Assembly: GCA_964036155.1 (NCBI GenBank)
Contig: OZ038423.1
Span: 36,657,249-36,721,248, forward strand
Reading direction: 5' to 3'
Origin: Diploscapter coronatus
Taxonomy: Eukaryota; Nematoda; Chromadorea; Rhabditida; Rhabditidae
DNA: 64,000 bases
How positions within the stretch are numbered: the first letter of the stretch is position 1; the number at the start of each line of letters is the position of its first letter. The notes beneath the pieces are model-generated. The model ran no database searches. It was given only the letters and a program-made list of their open reading frames with translations, and was not told the DNA's origin. Both the position numbers and the translations under genes were made by a program. This document shows positions 38,201-49,624 of the stretch, one piece after another.

Positions 38201-40298
38201 CTTTTCCTCCTCACATGATGCAGCAAGAGGAAACTCCAAGTAAATTTTCAAGGAAAAAGCAATACTCAAAATCAAAACTTGCAGATTATCCTTCAGACAC
38301 TCGAGGTGGAGACAGATTTCGTATTTTCGTCGTCGTGATCGTTATTTCTTGTTTCATTTTATCGTGACTTGTATTTTACCTGTAGAGGCTCAATCGGTAG
38401 AGAAATGCTTTTGAAGGAAGAGTTGCTCCTTTAGAACTTTCCAGAAAGATAGGCTGGATTTTACATTACAGAAAGTGAAGATAAATGAAATGGGCTGAAA
38501 TGTCCCATCTAATGTTTATTGTTCACTTTCTGTGGTGTAAAATTTTGCGAGAAATGCATTTTTTAAGAAAAAAATTACATTTTAAACTTTCAGCCCCATT
38601 CGACCCATTCAAAACGGGCGTCGCTGCACCAATGGCGACCTCGACTGCAGGTGGGCAGCAGCCAAGAATTGGAGGCGACATCGACTCGGCACTCTCCAAC
38701 CTGGCTGAGAACCTCAAGATCAGTGGACAACAAATCAATCCCAAGTGAGAATTTGTTATTTTAAAAAGCTAATGGTTGTAGAATTAGAGTCTGGAAAAGC
38801 TAAAGAGAATTTTGAAAACTGAAAAGGACAGAACAAAGTTCTCCCAATGACTGAATTCTAATGACAACGTTTCTCTCCATGCTTTTTTCACTAACTGAAA
38901 TTCTTATGGCATAGATAGAGCCCCCAAGCTTCGCCCCTTTGCAAAAATGCGTTTTTGGCAGAAATATGATGTTTGAAAGTAAGAATTTGGGAAGCAATTA
39001 CCCTTAAAACCTCGAATATCCCCAAAAAAAAACACCTATTTCGATCGACGATAAACCTAGTAAAATAGTTCTGTGCAAAAAATCAGACTAAAATACCCGC
39101 GCACAAACACTTTCATTTTGGGTGTTGAATTTTACGATTTTTTTATTAGGGAATTTTTATTTTTCTTCACAAAACCCTTATTTACAATTCGAACCACCTT
39201 TCTGTTCAAAAAGTTCATCCCAAGACGCGATTTGGCATATCTACTTGAGGGCTTAGGCATAGAAATGAAATTGTTTGCCATCAAAATAAAATATATTACT
39301 AACTTTTTCTCTAAAAAAGAAAATCATTCTGAAATTCACAAATTCCAGCAAGCCAATTCCATGGGGCAATGCACCCTCTTCGGGTGGACCCCCCGCTCGG
39401 CCTCCAGCTCCCTCGACTTCCGTCGCTCCAATGGCCAACAACCCATTCGCCCCTGCTGCAGTTACTGCCACCTCCTCTGCCTACGGCGCTCAAATGCCCT
39501 ACGGACAGCCACAGGCGGGATGGGCCATGCAGCCTGGAATGAGTAAGCTCGTTTTTCAATGAATACTTTGGAAATAAAATCTACTTTGACGAGCAAATAA
39601 CGGGGTGGGGACAGAAAGCAGCAGCGTAATTTGCAAATAACTCGTTTGAAGTTGTCATTCATTTTTGACAATGAAGCAGAGTATCGAATTTTAAAATTCT
39701 AACTACCCCTCAACATGCCGAATCTCGTTCAAATTTACAAGCCAGAAACAACCGTAACTGCCAAAACTTGGTTACCGTCAAAGGCTTATTTTTGATCGGT
39801 AATCTCCGGAAATGTCCATTTCATCATTTTCATCAATTTTCGTTTTATTAGATCTATATAATAGTTTTTTTTTTTCGAAAATTTCGAAACTTCTTCTAAT
39901 GCACGGCTTGTCAGACCTAATACTTCGAGAAAGCAACGGAAAATTGAAATATTGTATGAAAACACGAGAAGAAAAGAAGGTTTCGTTGGGACTTCTTCTG
40001 TTTTTATTGCTTGCTTCACTATTTCTCCAGAATTGCGTAAACGAAGCGCAGTTTTGAAGTGTACAAGTTTTAACTTGCCGTGAATATGCTGCTCCCGATT
40101 CGTAATTTCCAGAACAAAACTCGTGACAATTTTCAATTTGCAGACATGTACAATCAGCCGCAAGTCTACCCGCAGATGGCGTATGGTGCAATTCCGCAAA
40201 TGCCACAGGGCGGTGCACCCGTCAGCGCGTCTGTCGCAGCTGCACCCCTCGGCCAGCCACAGACCACCTCTGCGCCAAGCGACCCTTTCGCCTTCTAA
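32210..40298 (+). CDS. unc-11: Clathrin-assembly adaptor AP180/CALM (UNC-11), 806 aa
   Basis: Nineteen exons join in frame: 32210-32280, 32452-32555, 32743-32885, 32936-33011, 34224-34366, 34544-34694, 34897-34979, 35253-35423, 35769-35925, 36258-36349, 36700-36894, 36938-37019, 37412-37639, 37849-37896, 37960-38064, 38168-38239, 38594-38744, 39349-39542 and 40144-40298. Residues ~15-300 form the ANTH domain. The PtdIns(4,5)P2 site has the expected spacing: Lys43, nine residues, Lys53, Lys55, His56. The C-terminal ~490 residues are disordered and Pro/Gln-rich, with NPF motifs (NPFSQ, NPFAQ, NPFME, two NPFAT, NPFAP), DPF motifs (FDPFK, DPFAF) and a DLLDFF clathrin-box-like segment, matching EH-domain, AP-2 and clathrin binding. 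UNC-11 recruits clathrin and sorts synaptobrevin at synapses in C. elegans. Many small 3' exons of compatible phase suggest alternative splicing. Introns carry a MITE, a tandem repeat and a dispersed repeat. Confidence 0.95.
33121..33279. mobile_element. Palindromic MITE-like element, copy B, in unc-11 intron 4
   Basis: The termini AAATTCTCGAATAGACTTCT (left) and their near-complement at 33259-33279 pair. The inner arms cgacccacagaaaaatag and ctatttttctgcagaccc-like sequence also pair, and the core is rich in cctctctcgag. It is closely related to copy A at 4649-4803. Confidence 0.8.
33694..33870 (+). other. unc-11: Candidate cassette exon of unc-11
   Basis: A GTGTTCAG acceptor and a CCCCA/GTAAGT donor bound an open stretch of 177 nt (59 codons). 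Entry and exit are both phase 1, exactly the phase of the intron it sits in (33012-34223), so inclusion keeps the unc-11 frame. It would insert a Pro/Tyr/Asn-rich segment ([19 protein letters not shown]) into the ANTH domain between NSAT and YDMSNHVRR. Not known to me from other AP180 proteins. Confidence 0.5.
35526..35595. repeat. Dispersed repeat, copy 1 (unc-11 intron 8)
   Basis: About 70 bp closely match 57545-57611 (shared blocks cgctattcg, acgcgactca, tttcgctccccaaattcg). No coding potential is seen. Copies this similar 22 kb apart suggest a mobile or otherwise dispersed element. Confidence 0.7.
36379..36507. repeat. Inverted repeat in unc-11 intron 10
   Basis: ccgaaatctgggag at 36379-36392 is the exact complement of 36494-36507, separated by about 100 bp. 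It is probably a small palindromic element. Confidence 0.6.
37249..37335. repeat. 26-bp tandem repeat in unc-11 intron 12
   Basis: Three full units (gtcgtttcgtcg + tgatccgtaatttc) lie in a row, with a partial fourth. A diverged related string occurs at about 38319-38367 in intron 16. Confidence 0.85.
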
Positions 40299-42379
40299 AC
40301 CATGCTCTTCCTGTTCATTCTTCATTAGCAACCCAAGCAATTTCACATTAACTTCATGTAAGCCATAATTTTTGAAGTTAGACGATAATTTCTGTACATT
40401 TTAAATTTAAATAGCCCTTTACTTAAAAAAGAAACGAATTATCGTCCGATAGTTTTTGCTTTTAAGAAGCTAGTTCAGATAATTTACTGACTATCAAAAG
40501 GAACTGATAAACTGCTTGATATTATATCATTTTCTCCATTCTTAAATGGAGTATCTATAAATGATCAAAACTTTTATCAGTTTTATCAAAATCTTTTTCC
40601 AAATATAATATTATTTGTAGATTTTCTAAACTTACTAAAATCATCTAGAAAATGGAAAGTTCATTCTATTTTCATTATTTCTTCCTAAAAATTCAAAAAT
40701 AATTTATTTTCAAACACAAATTACTTTATTTGTACTTAACATAATTTATTCTTTCCTAAAGTTATCGTTTTTATTATTTTGAACTATTTTGATTTTAGTC
40801 GTCTTTTTCTGCGAATGATGATATACTAGGCAAAACATTAGTCGTGAAACACATTGTGTATCCTTGAGATAATCCAGAAAAGCTAATCGTGATTTTTCAA
40901 TTAGTTGATAATCCGTTCAGAATTGATGTGCATACACTCCATTTTTAGAGATTTTGTTTTGGAAAATTCATGCGGTTTTTTTATTTTAGAATTCTAGTGA
41001 GGTTCATACAATTTTTATATTTATTTACTCTTTTTTGTCTTACTTTAAAAATTGTATGAACTTGATAGGATTCTGAAAATTCCTCAGCTATAATTTCTAA
41101 AAACATGAATTTTCCAAATGAATGGTATTTTTCTTGAACTATAAGATCTTTTCTTAGAGGTCCGTTTTCCATTGTTTTGGCGTTTGGCTTGCAAATGCAC
41201 AAGTCACCATTTTTCTCTTCCCTAATCCTAATATCTCCCATCTAAATTCATCTTTGGTGACATGTACAGTAGGCCCTCCTAAATTTTTACTATCCTGTTT
41301 AGACACATTTCCCCGTCTCTTTGTAACTTATTACATCTTTCTCACTTATCCTTGCTCTTTTCGTTTTGAGTTTTGTTTTATTCCACAAAAATGAGGCATT
41401 ATTCATTCACTATTTATCAAAATTTTGGATTTTAGGCTTATTCCGCTTCATGAGTTTATTCTCTTTGACTTGCACACTAGCTCCTCTATGTCACTTGTGC
41501 GTAGTAGTTTGGGAATTTCGCAAATTATTTAGTTCTTTGGCAGAATCTATACGAAGAAACTCGATTATTTTTTATTATTTATTGATTTTAAGAAGACTTA
41601 AAACATTGAGGATATATGCCAGTTCTTTGGGTTATTGATCAGATTATTTTAGCAATAAACCACCGTAGTCGAAGGACGATTTTATGAGATCTTTCTTTCG
41701 CTTTTTGTTGTGTTGTAAATAGCATGTTGTGGATCGTCGCTTCAAATACCTCACGAATTTCGACACTCGCACTTGTTTTTATTTGGCAAGTTTTCAGTTG
41801 CTCAACTTTTCAAGTTCGAGCTCGAAATCAGGGATAAACTCCAAACAACTTCCAGCCTAAGCAGCTTTATTCGAAAGCAAGGCTTTCAAAAACAAAATAG
41901 AAGTGAAATTTAGACATCTAAAACCCTGGCAATAGGCAAACAATCTATGGTTTTGGAAAAGTTAAAGTGATCAACTTGGCGTCTAAGGCACTGATAAAAT
42001 TTAAACCCATTTTCGGAAATTTGGAGGAAGAAAAGTGGATAGTTGTAAAATTATACGGATTCACAAACTTGTTTTCCATCATTTAAGCTTTTTCTATGAT
42101 CATGAATCCAGTAAATTTTACAAATTTTCGGCAAAATAAAGCCATTTGTAAACTCATGGAGTTTACAACATTCTCCTCCATCTATAATTTCATTCTGTCT
42201 CACGATCTGATACTCCAGGAATGTGTCGGAAATGATTTGAAGTTTTCGGAAACAGTAACAGAACGAAATCGACAAAAATCAGTGGAAACGGAAATTCCCG
42301 CATATCCTTGATACTCTCGATACTTATGAATTCAAGAATTTTACAACTCATTGGAAACAAATACGGCTAGAATTGGAAG
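40299..42379. other. Intergenic region between convergent unc-11 and pash-1
   Basis: No gene is supported. It holds both 3' UTRs and very A/T-rich DNA. A hairpin-forming inverted repeat lies at 40988-41074. Confidence 0.45.
40988..41074. repeat. Imperfect hairpin of microRNA-precursor size
   Basis: The left arm (agaattctagtgaggttcat through aatttt, 40988-41016) pairs with 41047-41074 with a few mismatches; the loop is about 30 nt. It could be a palindromic element or a structured transcript. Nothing else supports transcription. Confidence 0.55.
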
Positions 42380-45300
42380 TTACCAGGGAATGTTGGGGGG
42401 CAAGTTCATGAATGAAGGTCTCTGCTGACTGAGAATCTCGATTTTGAGCATTTCCTCCTGCAGCTTCGAAATGACTGCGTGATTCGGTTGCAGCTGACTG
42501 CCGTGGTTTTGAAGACGAACCACCTTGAATTTTTGGAATTAAAAAACGATTTGCAAAAAGTCACCTCATCATGGTGTCTCTGCGCCTGACGTCGATTCTG
42601 CTTTTCGGTCTGGTTCGCGTAGCGACGCAACAACGAACCGTAGCTTTTGAACTGCAAAAAATCACTTTAGAATATTGGTATTTACAAAAAAAATTATTCG
42701 ATCTCTCCCAGTTTTCAATTTTTCTCCAGAAAACCCCGAATTTTTAGAATTTTCAGGCAAAGACTTACATCAGGATGCATTTGTTTGAGGAGACTCTGAG
42801 CGACCATTTGTTTTCCCTTTTTCGCTCCAACCGCAATCACTTCGGCCCTCAAGTCGCCCAAAATGAACGTCACCTTTGTCTTCTAAAAAATTATTTTTAA
42901 ATTAAGAACTTTTTGCTGAAAAATTGCCTGATTTCCCACAGGCTCGCCCCTCGTTTCGAGCTTGACTTCTCGCCATTTGATCGAGCGATTTATGGCATCC
43001 TGGAAAAACACAATTTTTATGGGGAAAATCTGATTTTGGAGATTTTTACCTTCAAAAGAGCGAGTGGTTTTGCCTGGTTCGCCTTTGCGCAGTAGTCAAC
43101 AACTCGCTTGTCCTCGATATCCAAATTGTCGAATACTTCGAGCACTTTTTCGTCTTCCTGGAAAAAACAGCAAATTAGGAAACTTGAAATTGGCGAATTG
43201 CATATTTTTCCATTGCCATTTACGATTAGAATGTTTCCAGGTAGATTTGATCGTTTCCAAAAGACCAACAGACTTGCAACTTTCGTCAAAATTTAACACC
43301 CGCATCTTTTCTAAAATTCTCGACCCGCAGGTGTGGGTTTTTATTTGCAAGTCTGAGGGTCAAATACTTTCCCCCAAAATAAATTTGAAAAATACCGTAT
43401 TCTTTCCGCCCGCGTTCTCCCCGCTGACGACCAAATCGGATTTCTCGTCGAATTTTAAGTTAGGAATCAGAGTCTGGAATTTGTTGAAATTTGACGAAAA
43501 AAGCCCTCTTAAAAATACCGCCAACGCATCCTTCGCAGCCATCATTTTGGCCTTTTTCTTCCCCACTCCTAGACCGCGGCCGATCACTATCAAATCTAAA
43601 AAAACCCGAATTTATAATCTTCTTTGAGGATATTCTAGAAAGCATACTATTCAATTTATTTGAATATGCCTTACAAATATTTAGGAAAAAATCGCGAACC
43701 TTCAAGTTGACTTTCACCTTCCTGAGCCTGAATCCCCGCTTCAGCGCTTTTCTCCATCATCAGCGCCAGTTTTTCCTTGACACTCTCCGCCATTTTCAAG
43801 CGAACCTCTTTCTTGATTCGCAACGTCGCTATTCCTCGGAACGGGGTGATCACGTTTCTAAGAAAATTCTATTGTTGGAAAAGTTTACAAAAAAAATAGT
43901 ATCATCATCGAAATTAGAAATCGTGCCCAAATTGTTGGAGTCGACTTTTGAGAATAAAAATAAATTAAATCAGCGCAAGGGATCCATTTTTCAAGTCACT
44001 AATCAGAAAAAAACATCAGGAATAAATACCTCGCATCCTCATACTCGTAGGTGACTCTTCCGCTAAACGCCCTCTGCACGTACTCGTTGAGAATGTTGAC
44101 CGGCGATTTTCCAACGGGGTTCAACACATAGTTTTTCTTGTGGAAACGACCATCCATGGTCGGGATTTTGATGAGTCGCATCTAAAAACAATTTTGCAAT
44201 AAGAAGGAAAACATTAAAAAAAAAAAAAGAATACCCCAGAAGACCCTTGAATTGCCATGTCCTTGTTTTCCATTACCTCTTTGACACTTTGTTGGACTCC
44301 TAAATGCGTTAAAATTCGAAATTATTTAACTTAAAAAAGTCTAGCCTGCTTTCTTCAAGACCGCCTCCATCCTTCGTTGACTTCGGCGCTCAATTCTCTC
44401 CCTAAAGGAACGGTACTTCGTGACCTGCAAAGAGGCAATTTTTGAAACGAATACAAATTAAGAATACCGGAATTTGCTGGAACTTGAACCTAGCCTCGCA
44501 ATATTGACGCAGTTGAAGGGGCGTCAGAATATTGTCCTCTTGTTTCTGAAGAACATTGAAATATTTTTAAACGTTTAAGATTCCTCTAGAATAGCAAAGA
44601 AAATTAGGAATATTTGCTTTCGCAGACGATGAGGTCCGTTCCTCGACAGGCAGTGTGCTCTCGGGCTGCTGAACTCATTTTCAGGCCCTTTTCACATTTC
44701 ACTGCACTTTGCCTGTCACGAGGGTGGGAGCGACCGCGTGCAAAAACATTCGAAATAAAAATAGAAAAATAGCGGAATTTCTGGGAATTGTTTTTTTTTT
44801 GTTTTAATTTAGCCTCCTTGTAAAATAAACTCCATCTTGAAAATTAGCACAAAAAAGGATAAGATGTACAAGAAAAAGTAGCCTGAATTTGATAACCTCC
44901 AACTGAATCGCAGGCGCGTGCAGCATTTTCGAAATCGACTTTTTGACGGGACATTCCTGCGGGTTCTCCGATTCCTTTCGAGTCTCGCCATTTTCAGCAC
45001 CGTTTTCCTGGGCTTGTTCTTGTTTCTGTTCAGGCTCAGGGTTCTCGGGAGCTTTCTCCTTTAGAGCGACAATCTGGAAATGAGAATTTTTTATTTGAAG
45101 GGAAAAATAAAAAATAAAATAAAAAACTACTCTATCATCGAGTCTCTTCCGATGCAGACAAGGCACTGCAGACAGGGGAACCGGATGGTTTCTGACAGAA
45201 GTTGTTCCGATAAAGTACGGCCGACTCACGGTGATCACTCGGGTTTTGCGGTGCTGCAAAATTATAAAATGGTTGTTTTGAAAGGACAAATTCGAAAACT

Positions 45301-47023
45301 AAACATTTACCAAGTAGATGGGCATTCCGCTGTGATGCGTAACGCGCATCCATCCATCGGGAAGCTGCGAGAAGTGATCATTGTCCAGTCGGTCGAGAAC
45401 TGTCTTCCAACTAGAACAAAAAAAATGAAACTTAGAAAATTTAGGCTTTTAGCTTCAAGACTAGGGGCTAGGATAGAAAGTTTTAATCAGATAACGAGTA
45501 GCGTCATCTAATAAACCCTAGATTAAGAATCTATTTACTACTCCTCATTTCACGTTCAAATTTCATACAAAAATCAAATTCCGACTTCTCAAAAACGCAA
45601 TTCGCAGAAAAATAGTGCATCGTTTCGAGCGAGAAAAAGAAAATTCTTTTTTCCTCTCGGTATGTTACTATTTTTATGCGAGTCGAGTGTTGAGAAATCT
45701 GATCAAATTTTCAAGACAACCAAAATGCTTACATTTTGTTGGGCGGAGGCTGATTCCTCTGATCCTTCTGTTCATCCACGGGCTCCTCCAGCAGCTGTTG
45801 GATTTCCTGTTGATGTTGTTCATCTTCTGCACTCCTTTTTTCATTCTTCATCTCCCCATTTGGAACAGGCGTTTCCTGTTCGGGCATTTCTTCATCAGCA
45901 TCGTCCGTGTCGACGTCGGACTCATCAGAATCCGCCAACTGCATGTCGTTGTCGCTACCGTAATCCTCGAATTTGTCGTCGAGTGAATTGTCTTGCTCGT
46001 CATCCAAAATCTCCATCGCTTTTTCGAACGAGTCGTCCAGTCTAAAAATTCAAAGAATTTTGGAAATTAACAAGTTAATATTTCCTAAAGATGCGAAAAT
46101 TTTGGGTTGCGACAGATTTGTACCGAAAATTTGAAAGGTTTCACTTTATTCTGGTTCATACCGTCCTCAAACGCATTTATTTTCAACAATCAAAAAAGGT
46201 TTTGAGCGAAATGCTCATTTTTCAATGCAAAACTAAAGCAATCAGTTTCAGGCTTCCTAAAATCGAAAATTTTTCGTTGTTCCAGTAATTTTATTAACCT
46301 TTGAAAAAAAGATGCAATTTACCTGGGCCTTTTCTTGCAAGGCGTCTCGATGCGCTGCTCTTCGTCATTGTTATCGCTGTCCTCACTGATTTCCTCGTAT
46401 CGACTCTCGTTCCTGTCCGATTCATTCTCCTCATCGTCATCGTTTCCTTCTTCCTCTTCGTCTTCGCTACTCGAACCGCTCAACTCATCTTTATCCACCA
46501 TCGCTAGCTAAAATTTCAAATTCAGAGACTTTTAGTTGATTTTTTTCCAATTTTTATTTCAAGAAAGATTTTTGCTGGATTAAAAATAAGCCTACCTTAT
46601 CCTACCACCTTCAGCGGCAATTACTATATGGCGGAGTGCGTCTTTTCCGCACTATTTCTTTCAAATTTCATCCTCTTACTTATCTCTAACTATAGAACTC
46701 CGCCATTTAATAATTGCCACGCTCAACCCTAAATCTAACCCAGTCTAGCCTTACTTCTCGAAAATATCAAAAACCTTTACACAATTCATGATTTCAAAAA
46801 ATAAAAAGAACCACGACTTTATCTTTTTCCCTGAAAATTCTCTCAACCTCTTTAAAGAAAGGTCCAGAAACTTCGAGAAAAGATCACTGACCAATTCTTT
46901 CTTCCTCTGGAGTAGTTCCATCAGCTCCGGGTCGTCCTCATCCAGCTCCATGTCGAGATCCAGTTCCTCTTCGTCTTCGACATAATTCTCGTTCCGACTC
47001 GAATTCGAACTTTCATCCGACAT
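42380..47023 (-). CDS. pash-1: Microprocessor subunit PASH-1 (DGCR8/Pasha), 745 aa
   Basis: Eighteen minus-strand exons keep frame: 47023-46892, 46507-46323, 46041-45733, 45410-45311, 45253-45131, 45073-44897, 44545-44468, 44424-44346, 44299-44235, 44181-44030, 43857-43700, 43595-43519, 43473-43396, 43157-43050, 42999-42928, 42882-42769, 42651-42565 and 42523-42380. The N-terminal ~200 residues are extremely acidic. A WW-like/Rhed segment follows (LPDGWMRVTHHSGMPIYLHR, VSRPYFIGTTS). Pro273-Cys274 (VPCLHRKR) matches the dipeptide holding the heme-ligating cysteine of human DGCR8. Two dsRNA-binding domains lie at ~433-545 (KNYVLNPVGKSPVNILNEY, IGRGLGVGKKKAKMMAAKDA) and ~575-669. The C-terminal tail (FKSYGSLLRRYA, ISKLQEEM) corresponds to the Drosha-binding tail. 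With Drosha the protein recognises and positions pri-miRNA hairpins in the nucleus. Two introns, 44300-44345 and 42883-42927, appear to start with GC. At 745 residues it is close to the C. elegans protein. Confidence 0.95.
45577..45710. mobile_element. Palindromic MITE-like element, copy C, in pash-1 intron 3
   Basis: aaattccgacttctcaaaaa at the left pairs with tgagaaatctgatcaaattt at the right. The inner cgcagaaaaatagtgcat also pairs with ttactatttttatgcg. It shares termini and core with copies A and B. Confidence 0.75.
46614..46709. repeat. Hairpin-forming inverted repeat in pash-1 intron 1
   Basis: ggcaattactatatggcgga (from 46616) is the near-complement of tccgccatttaataattgcc (ending at 46708), about 20 paired bases with two mismatches and a loop near 50 nt. 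It lies in the intron 46508-46891, about 0.4 kb downstream of the pash-1 start codon. Confidence 0.65.
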
Positions 47024-48512
47024 TTTTTATTTCTAGAAAATCGAATACTTAGAATTAGACCGCATTCATGAATTTTATTGTTAGTAGAAAGTAGCCGAAC
47101 CAGAAAACTTTAGAAATTCATTAGAAATTGATCGATGGGAAGAGAAAATATGAAAGTGGCTTGAGCGCTTGTGTATTTTCGGAGGGAGGCGGGATTTGGC
47201 CACGAAAAACTGCAATTCGCACAGGCAGTGAAAGCGATTGTGAATGTTTCTCGAGTTTTTCAAACTTTAAAATTATTTTGAGTTTTTTTTTTCATTTTTT
47301 TTACTTCAAGTTTCAATTCAAAATTGAAATTCGTTTGTTTTTTTTATTTTGCTGAAATCCTACATTTTTACCCGTTTCTCGAATCTTTGGTCGAAATTCA
47401 ATGAGAAGCAACGCCTTTAATTTATGCATCTTCATTGTAGAGCACTAGAAATTCATGAACATGCCATATATTGAAACTAACTAACGGAACTTAGAAAAAT
47501 TTTAAATCGATATCCAAAAGATTACGGTTATTGGTTTTTCATTGGACTGTTTTTGCAATGTATTACCAAAGAAATTTACAGGCCATAAACGATATGATTC
47601 TTTGTGATTTTATCAAGAAAAATAAATAAGTGCAAAGATGAAAATATTAGAGCATGCATGGTTATGAAAATCTCTTTAGTTGTTGAACTATTCATTTATT
47701 AGTTAAATACATGATTTATTGTCTATTTCAAATAAAATGAGAATAAACATTTTGAGATTTTCATAGATGAATTGTTGTTCGTCGTTCAGTTATCCTTTGC
47801 AGGATATCCAGGAAGCACCATATGCCAAGGGCTAGCAAGTTGGATTGAGAGAATAATTGAGTACCGTCGAGGATCAATCAATCGCTAGCCGTTGGCCGTG
47901 CGACTAAGGAGAAAGAGCAAGCGCGATGGGTATCGCGAAGAGAAAACGATGTTGGGAATGACACACGTGCCGTTCTGAGCGGTTTGAATAGACCAAAAAA
48001 AGCGAAGATGATTATAATGCTTTATTCGACAGATAAAACCAAAAAAGATAAAAGTAACACGAAAAACTTGTCAACAGGTAAAAAAAATCCGCCCAGAAGG
48101 GGAGAAAAAAGGGTATTTATACCCCCTGGGTCGGGTCAGCCCGCCAGATCCCCTCCGGTTGCGCCGCCGGCCCACATCGCCTAAAAAACATGTGGCATTA
48201 TTTATGGCTAGCGGCGCAGGGTGAGTGTTCTGTGAACTCTTTCCCCTCAAAGGAGGAATTTAAAAGTAAAAAGGAGGTTCGTCAGAACACACCACGAGGA
48301 GGTAGACGAACATCACTTCCCGCCACACAATAACACACACACACACACACCTGAAAACTCAAATATTTAAATTTCTTAGATTGCATGAAAAGGTCAATTT
48401 TCTGATCAAATCACAAACACTTATTGCGAGGCTCAGAAATCAGAACGATGCTTGATTTATCGATCTTGCAATTTTTCAAAAATGAGAAAATTAATGCAGG
48501 GCTCGTAATTTT
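47024..48512. other. Region upstream of pash-1 and downstream of the finger gene
   Basis: No gene is supported. 47024-47760 is A/T-rich. 47780-48360 is markedly more G/C-rich than its neighbours, with a CCGCC-type stretch near 48110-48180 and a short (AC)n run near 48333-48351. It may be an old repeat or an LTR remnant, but I see no matching termini or coding sequence. Confidence 0.4.
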
Positions 48513-49493
48513 TTACCAATATTGATATCGATAGAAATTATAGCGATATTCATTAAATTTTATTTGGCCAATGATTATAACCTCTTTTGTTCCTGGTGCT
48601 CCTTGCTTCTTCCCAGCCTCCACTTCAGCGATCCTCCTCTGCATCTTCATCTCCATTGCTTCAGGATGTGCCTCTTTCCACTGCGGTGGCATCCATTTCA
48701 GACCCCATTCCAGATCGCCAAAGCAGTATTTGAGAAGTTCTTCAACATCCTTCACCGCCCAGTCCTTAAATTAAGAAAATTTGCTTGGTAATTTAATTAG
48801 AAATCTGCATACTCCAATTCTGTCTTCATAGTCAGTTTTCGCCTCCTTTCCATGCTGTTTAACACAGTGCTCCTGGGCATTCCTTGCTCGAATTCCGCTA
48901 TATTCGCACTGGTTGCAGAAAAAGCGATCCACTCCTTTCATCTTCCGGAACTCGATTACAAAAGTATCCTTGATGTCCTAAAAATTTGTTGATTTAGAAA
49001 ACATAAAACTTCAAAAGTTTATACATCCGTGCGGTTATCTCCCTGGAAGCTTGCAACGTTGTATTTGCCGGGGAAGTTTTCCAAAGGCAGATTCCTTGCT
49101 CCTAAAAAGTTAGAATTAATTGCGAAAAATACAAAGAACTATTTACCTTCACGCATCCTCAGGATTTCATCGATATCTTCTGCCTTTTCTCGATAAAGTT
49201 GCGCATTAGCGTTTTTCCAGGATTCCGCCATGAAGGGGAGAAGGGCGTATTTCGAATTGAATAGAGCTCGCGAAATTTCCATGACATCTTCCGGCTTCCA
49301 TTCCTAAAATATAAAATTTCAGATTGGATTGTTTCAAATACCAATTTACCGCAATTTCATCTCTCCAATGATTAGTTTTCACTTTCTTATGTCTTGTCGC
49401 ACAGTGGGAAACGATCTGATCCGTAGTTTCGGCAGCATATCTGTTACACGGATTGCAGACGTATCGTTTCCGTCCTTTCTGCTGGATAAATTC
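48513..49493 (-). CDS. Uncharacterised protein with two C2H2-like finger repeats, 5' end unresolved
   Basis: Five minus-strand exons join in frame: 49493-49350, 49303-49147, 49101-49025, 48977-48813 and 48764-48513 (stop). About 265 residues are visible. Two related units occur. The first reads KRYVCNPCNRYAAETT followed by VSHCATRHKKVKTNHWRDEI; the second reads RFFCNQCEYSGIRARN followed by EHCVKQHGKEAKTDYEDRI. Each has Cys-x2-Cys and a closing His pair with matching spacing, and each is followed by a Trp-containing acidic helix (EWKPEDVMEISRALF; DWAVKDVEELLKYCF). The module was therefore duplicated. The C terminus turns Tyr/Asn-rich (NEYRYNFYRYQYW). An upstream exon ending at a GAAG/GTTAGT donor near 49615 could supply ELNQKGYKESLLK and a third, partial unit, but I found no start codon. 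A DNA- or RNA-binding role is only suggested by the fingers. Confidence 0.7.
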
Positions 49494-49624
49494 CTGCAAA
49501 AATTCATTGAGTATTTCCTAAAATATGCTCATAATTTTTCGTTCAATCATAAATATTAATTCGGCATCTTCCAAAAGTTATTTCTTCTATGAAAGTATTT
49601 GAAATTGACTAACCTTCAATAGAC

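Noticed and set aside
38284..38304. Possible 21-nt micro-exon of unc-11 between exons 16 and 17
   Set aside because: The phase fits and there is a TTGCAG acceptor, but the donor (GTGGAG) is weak and exon 16 already joins exon 17 in frame.
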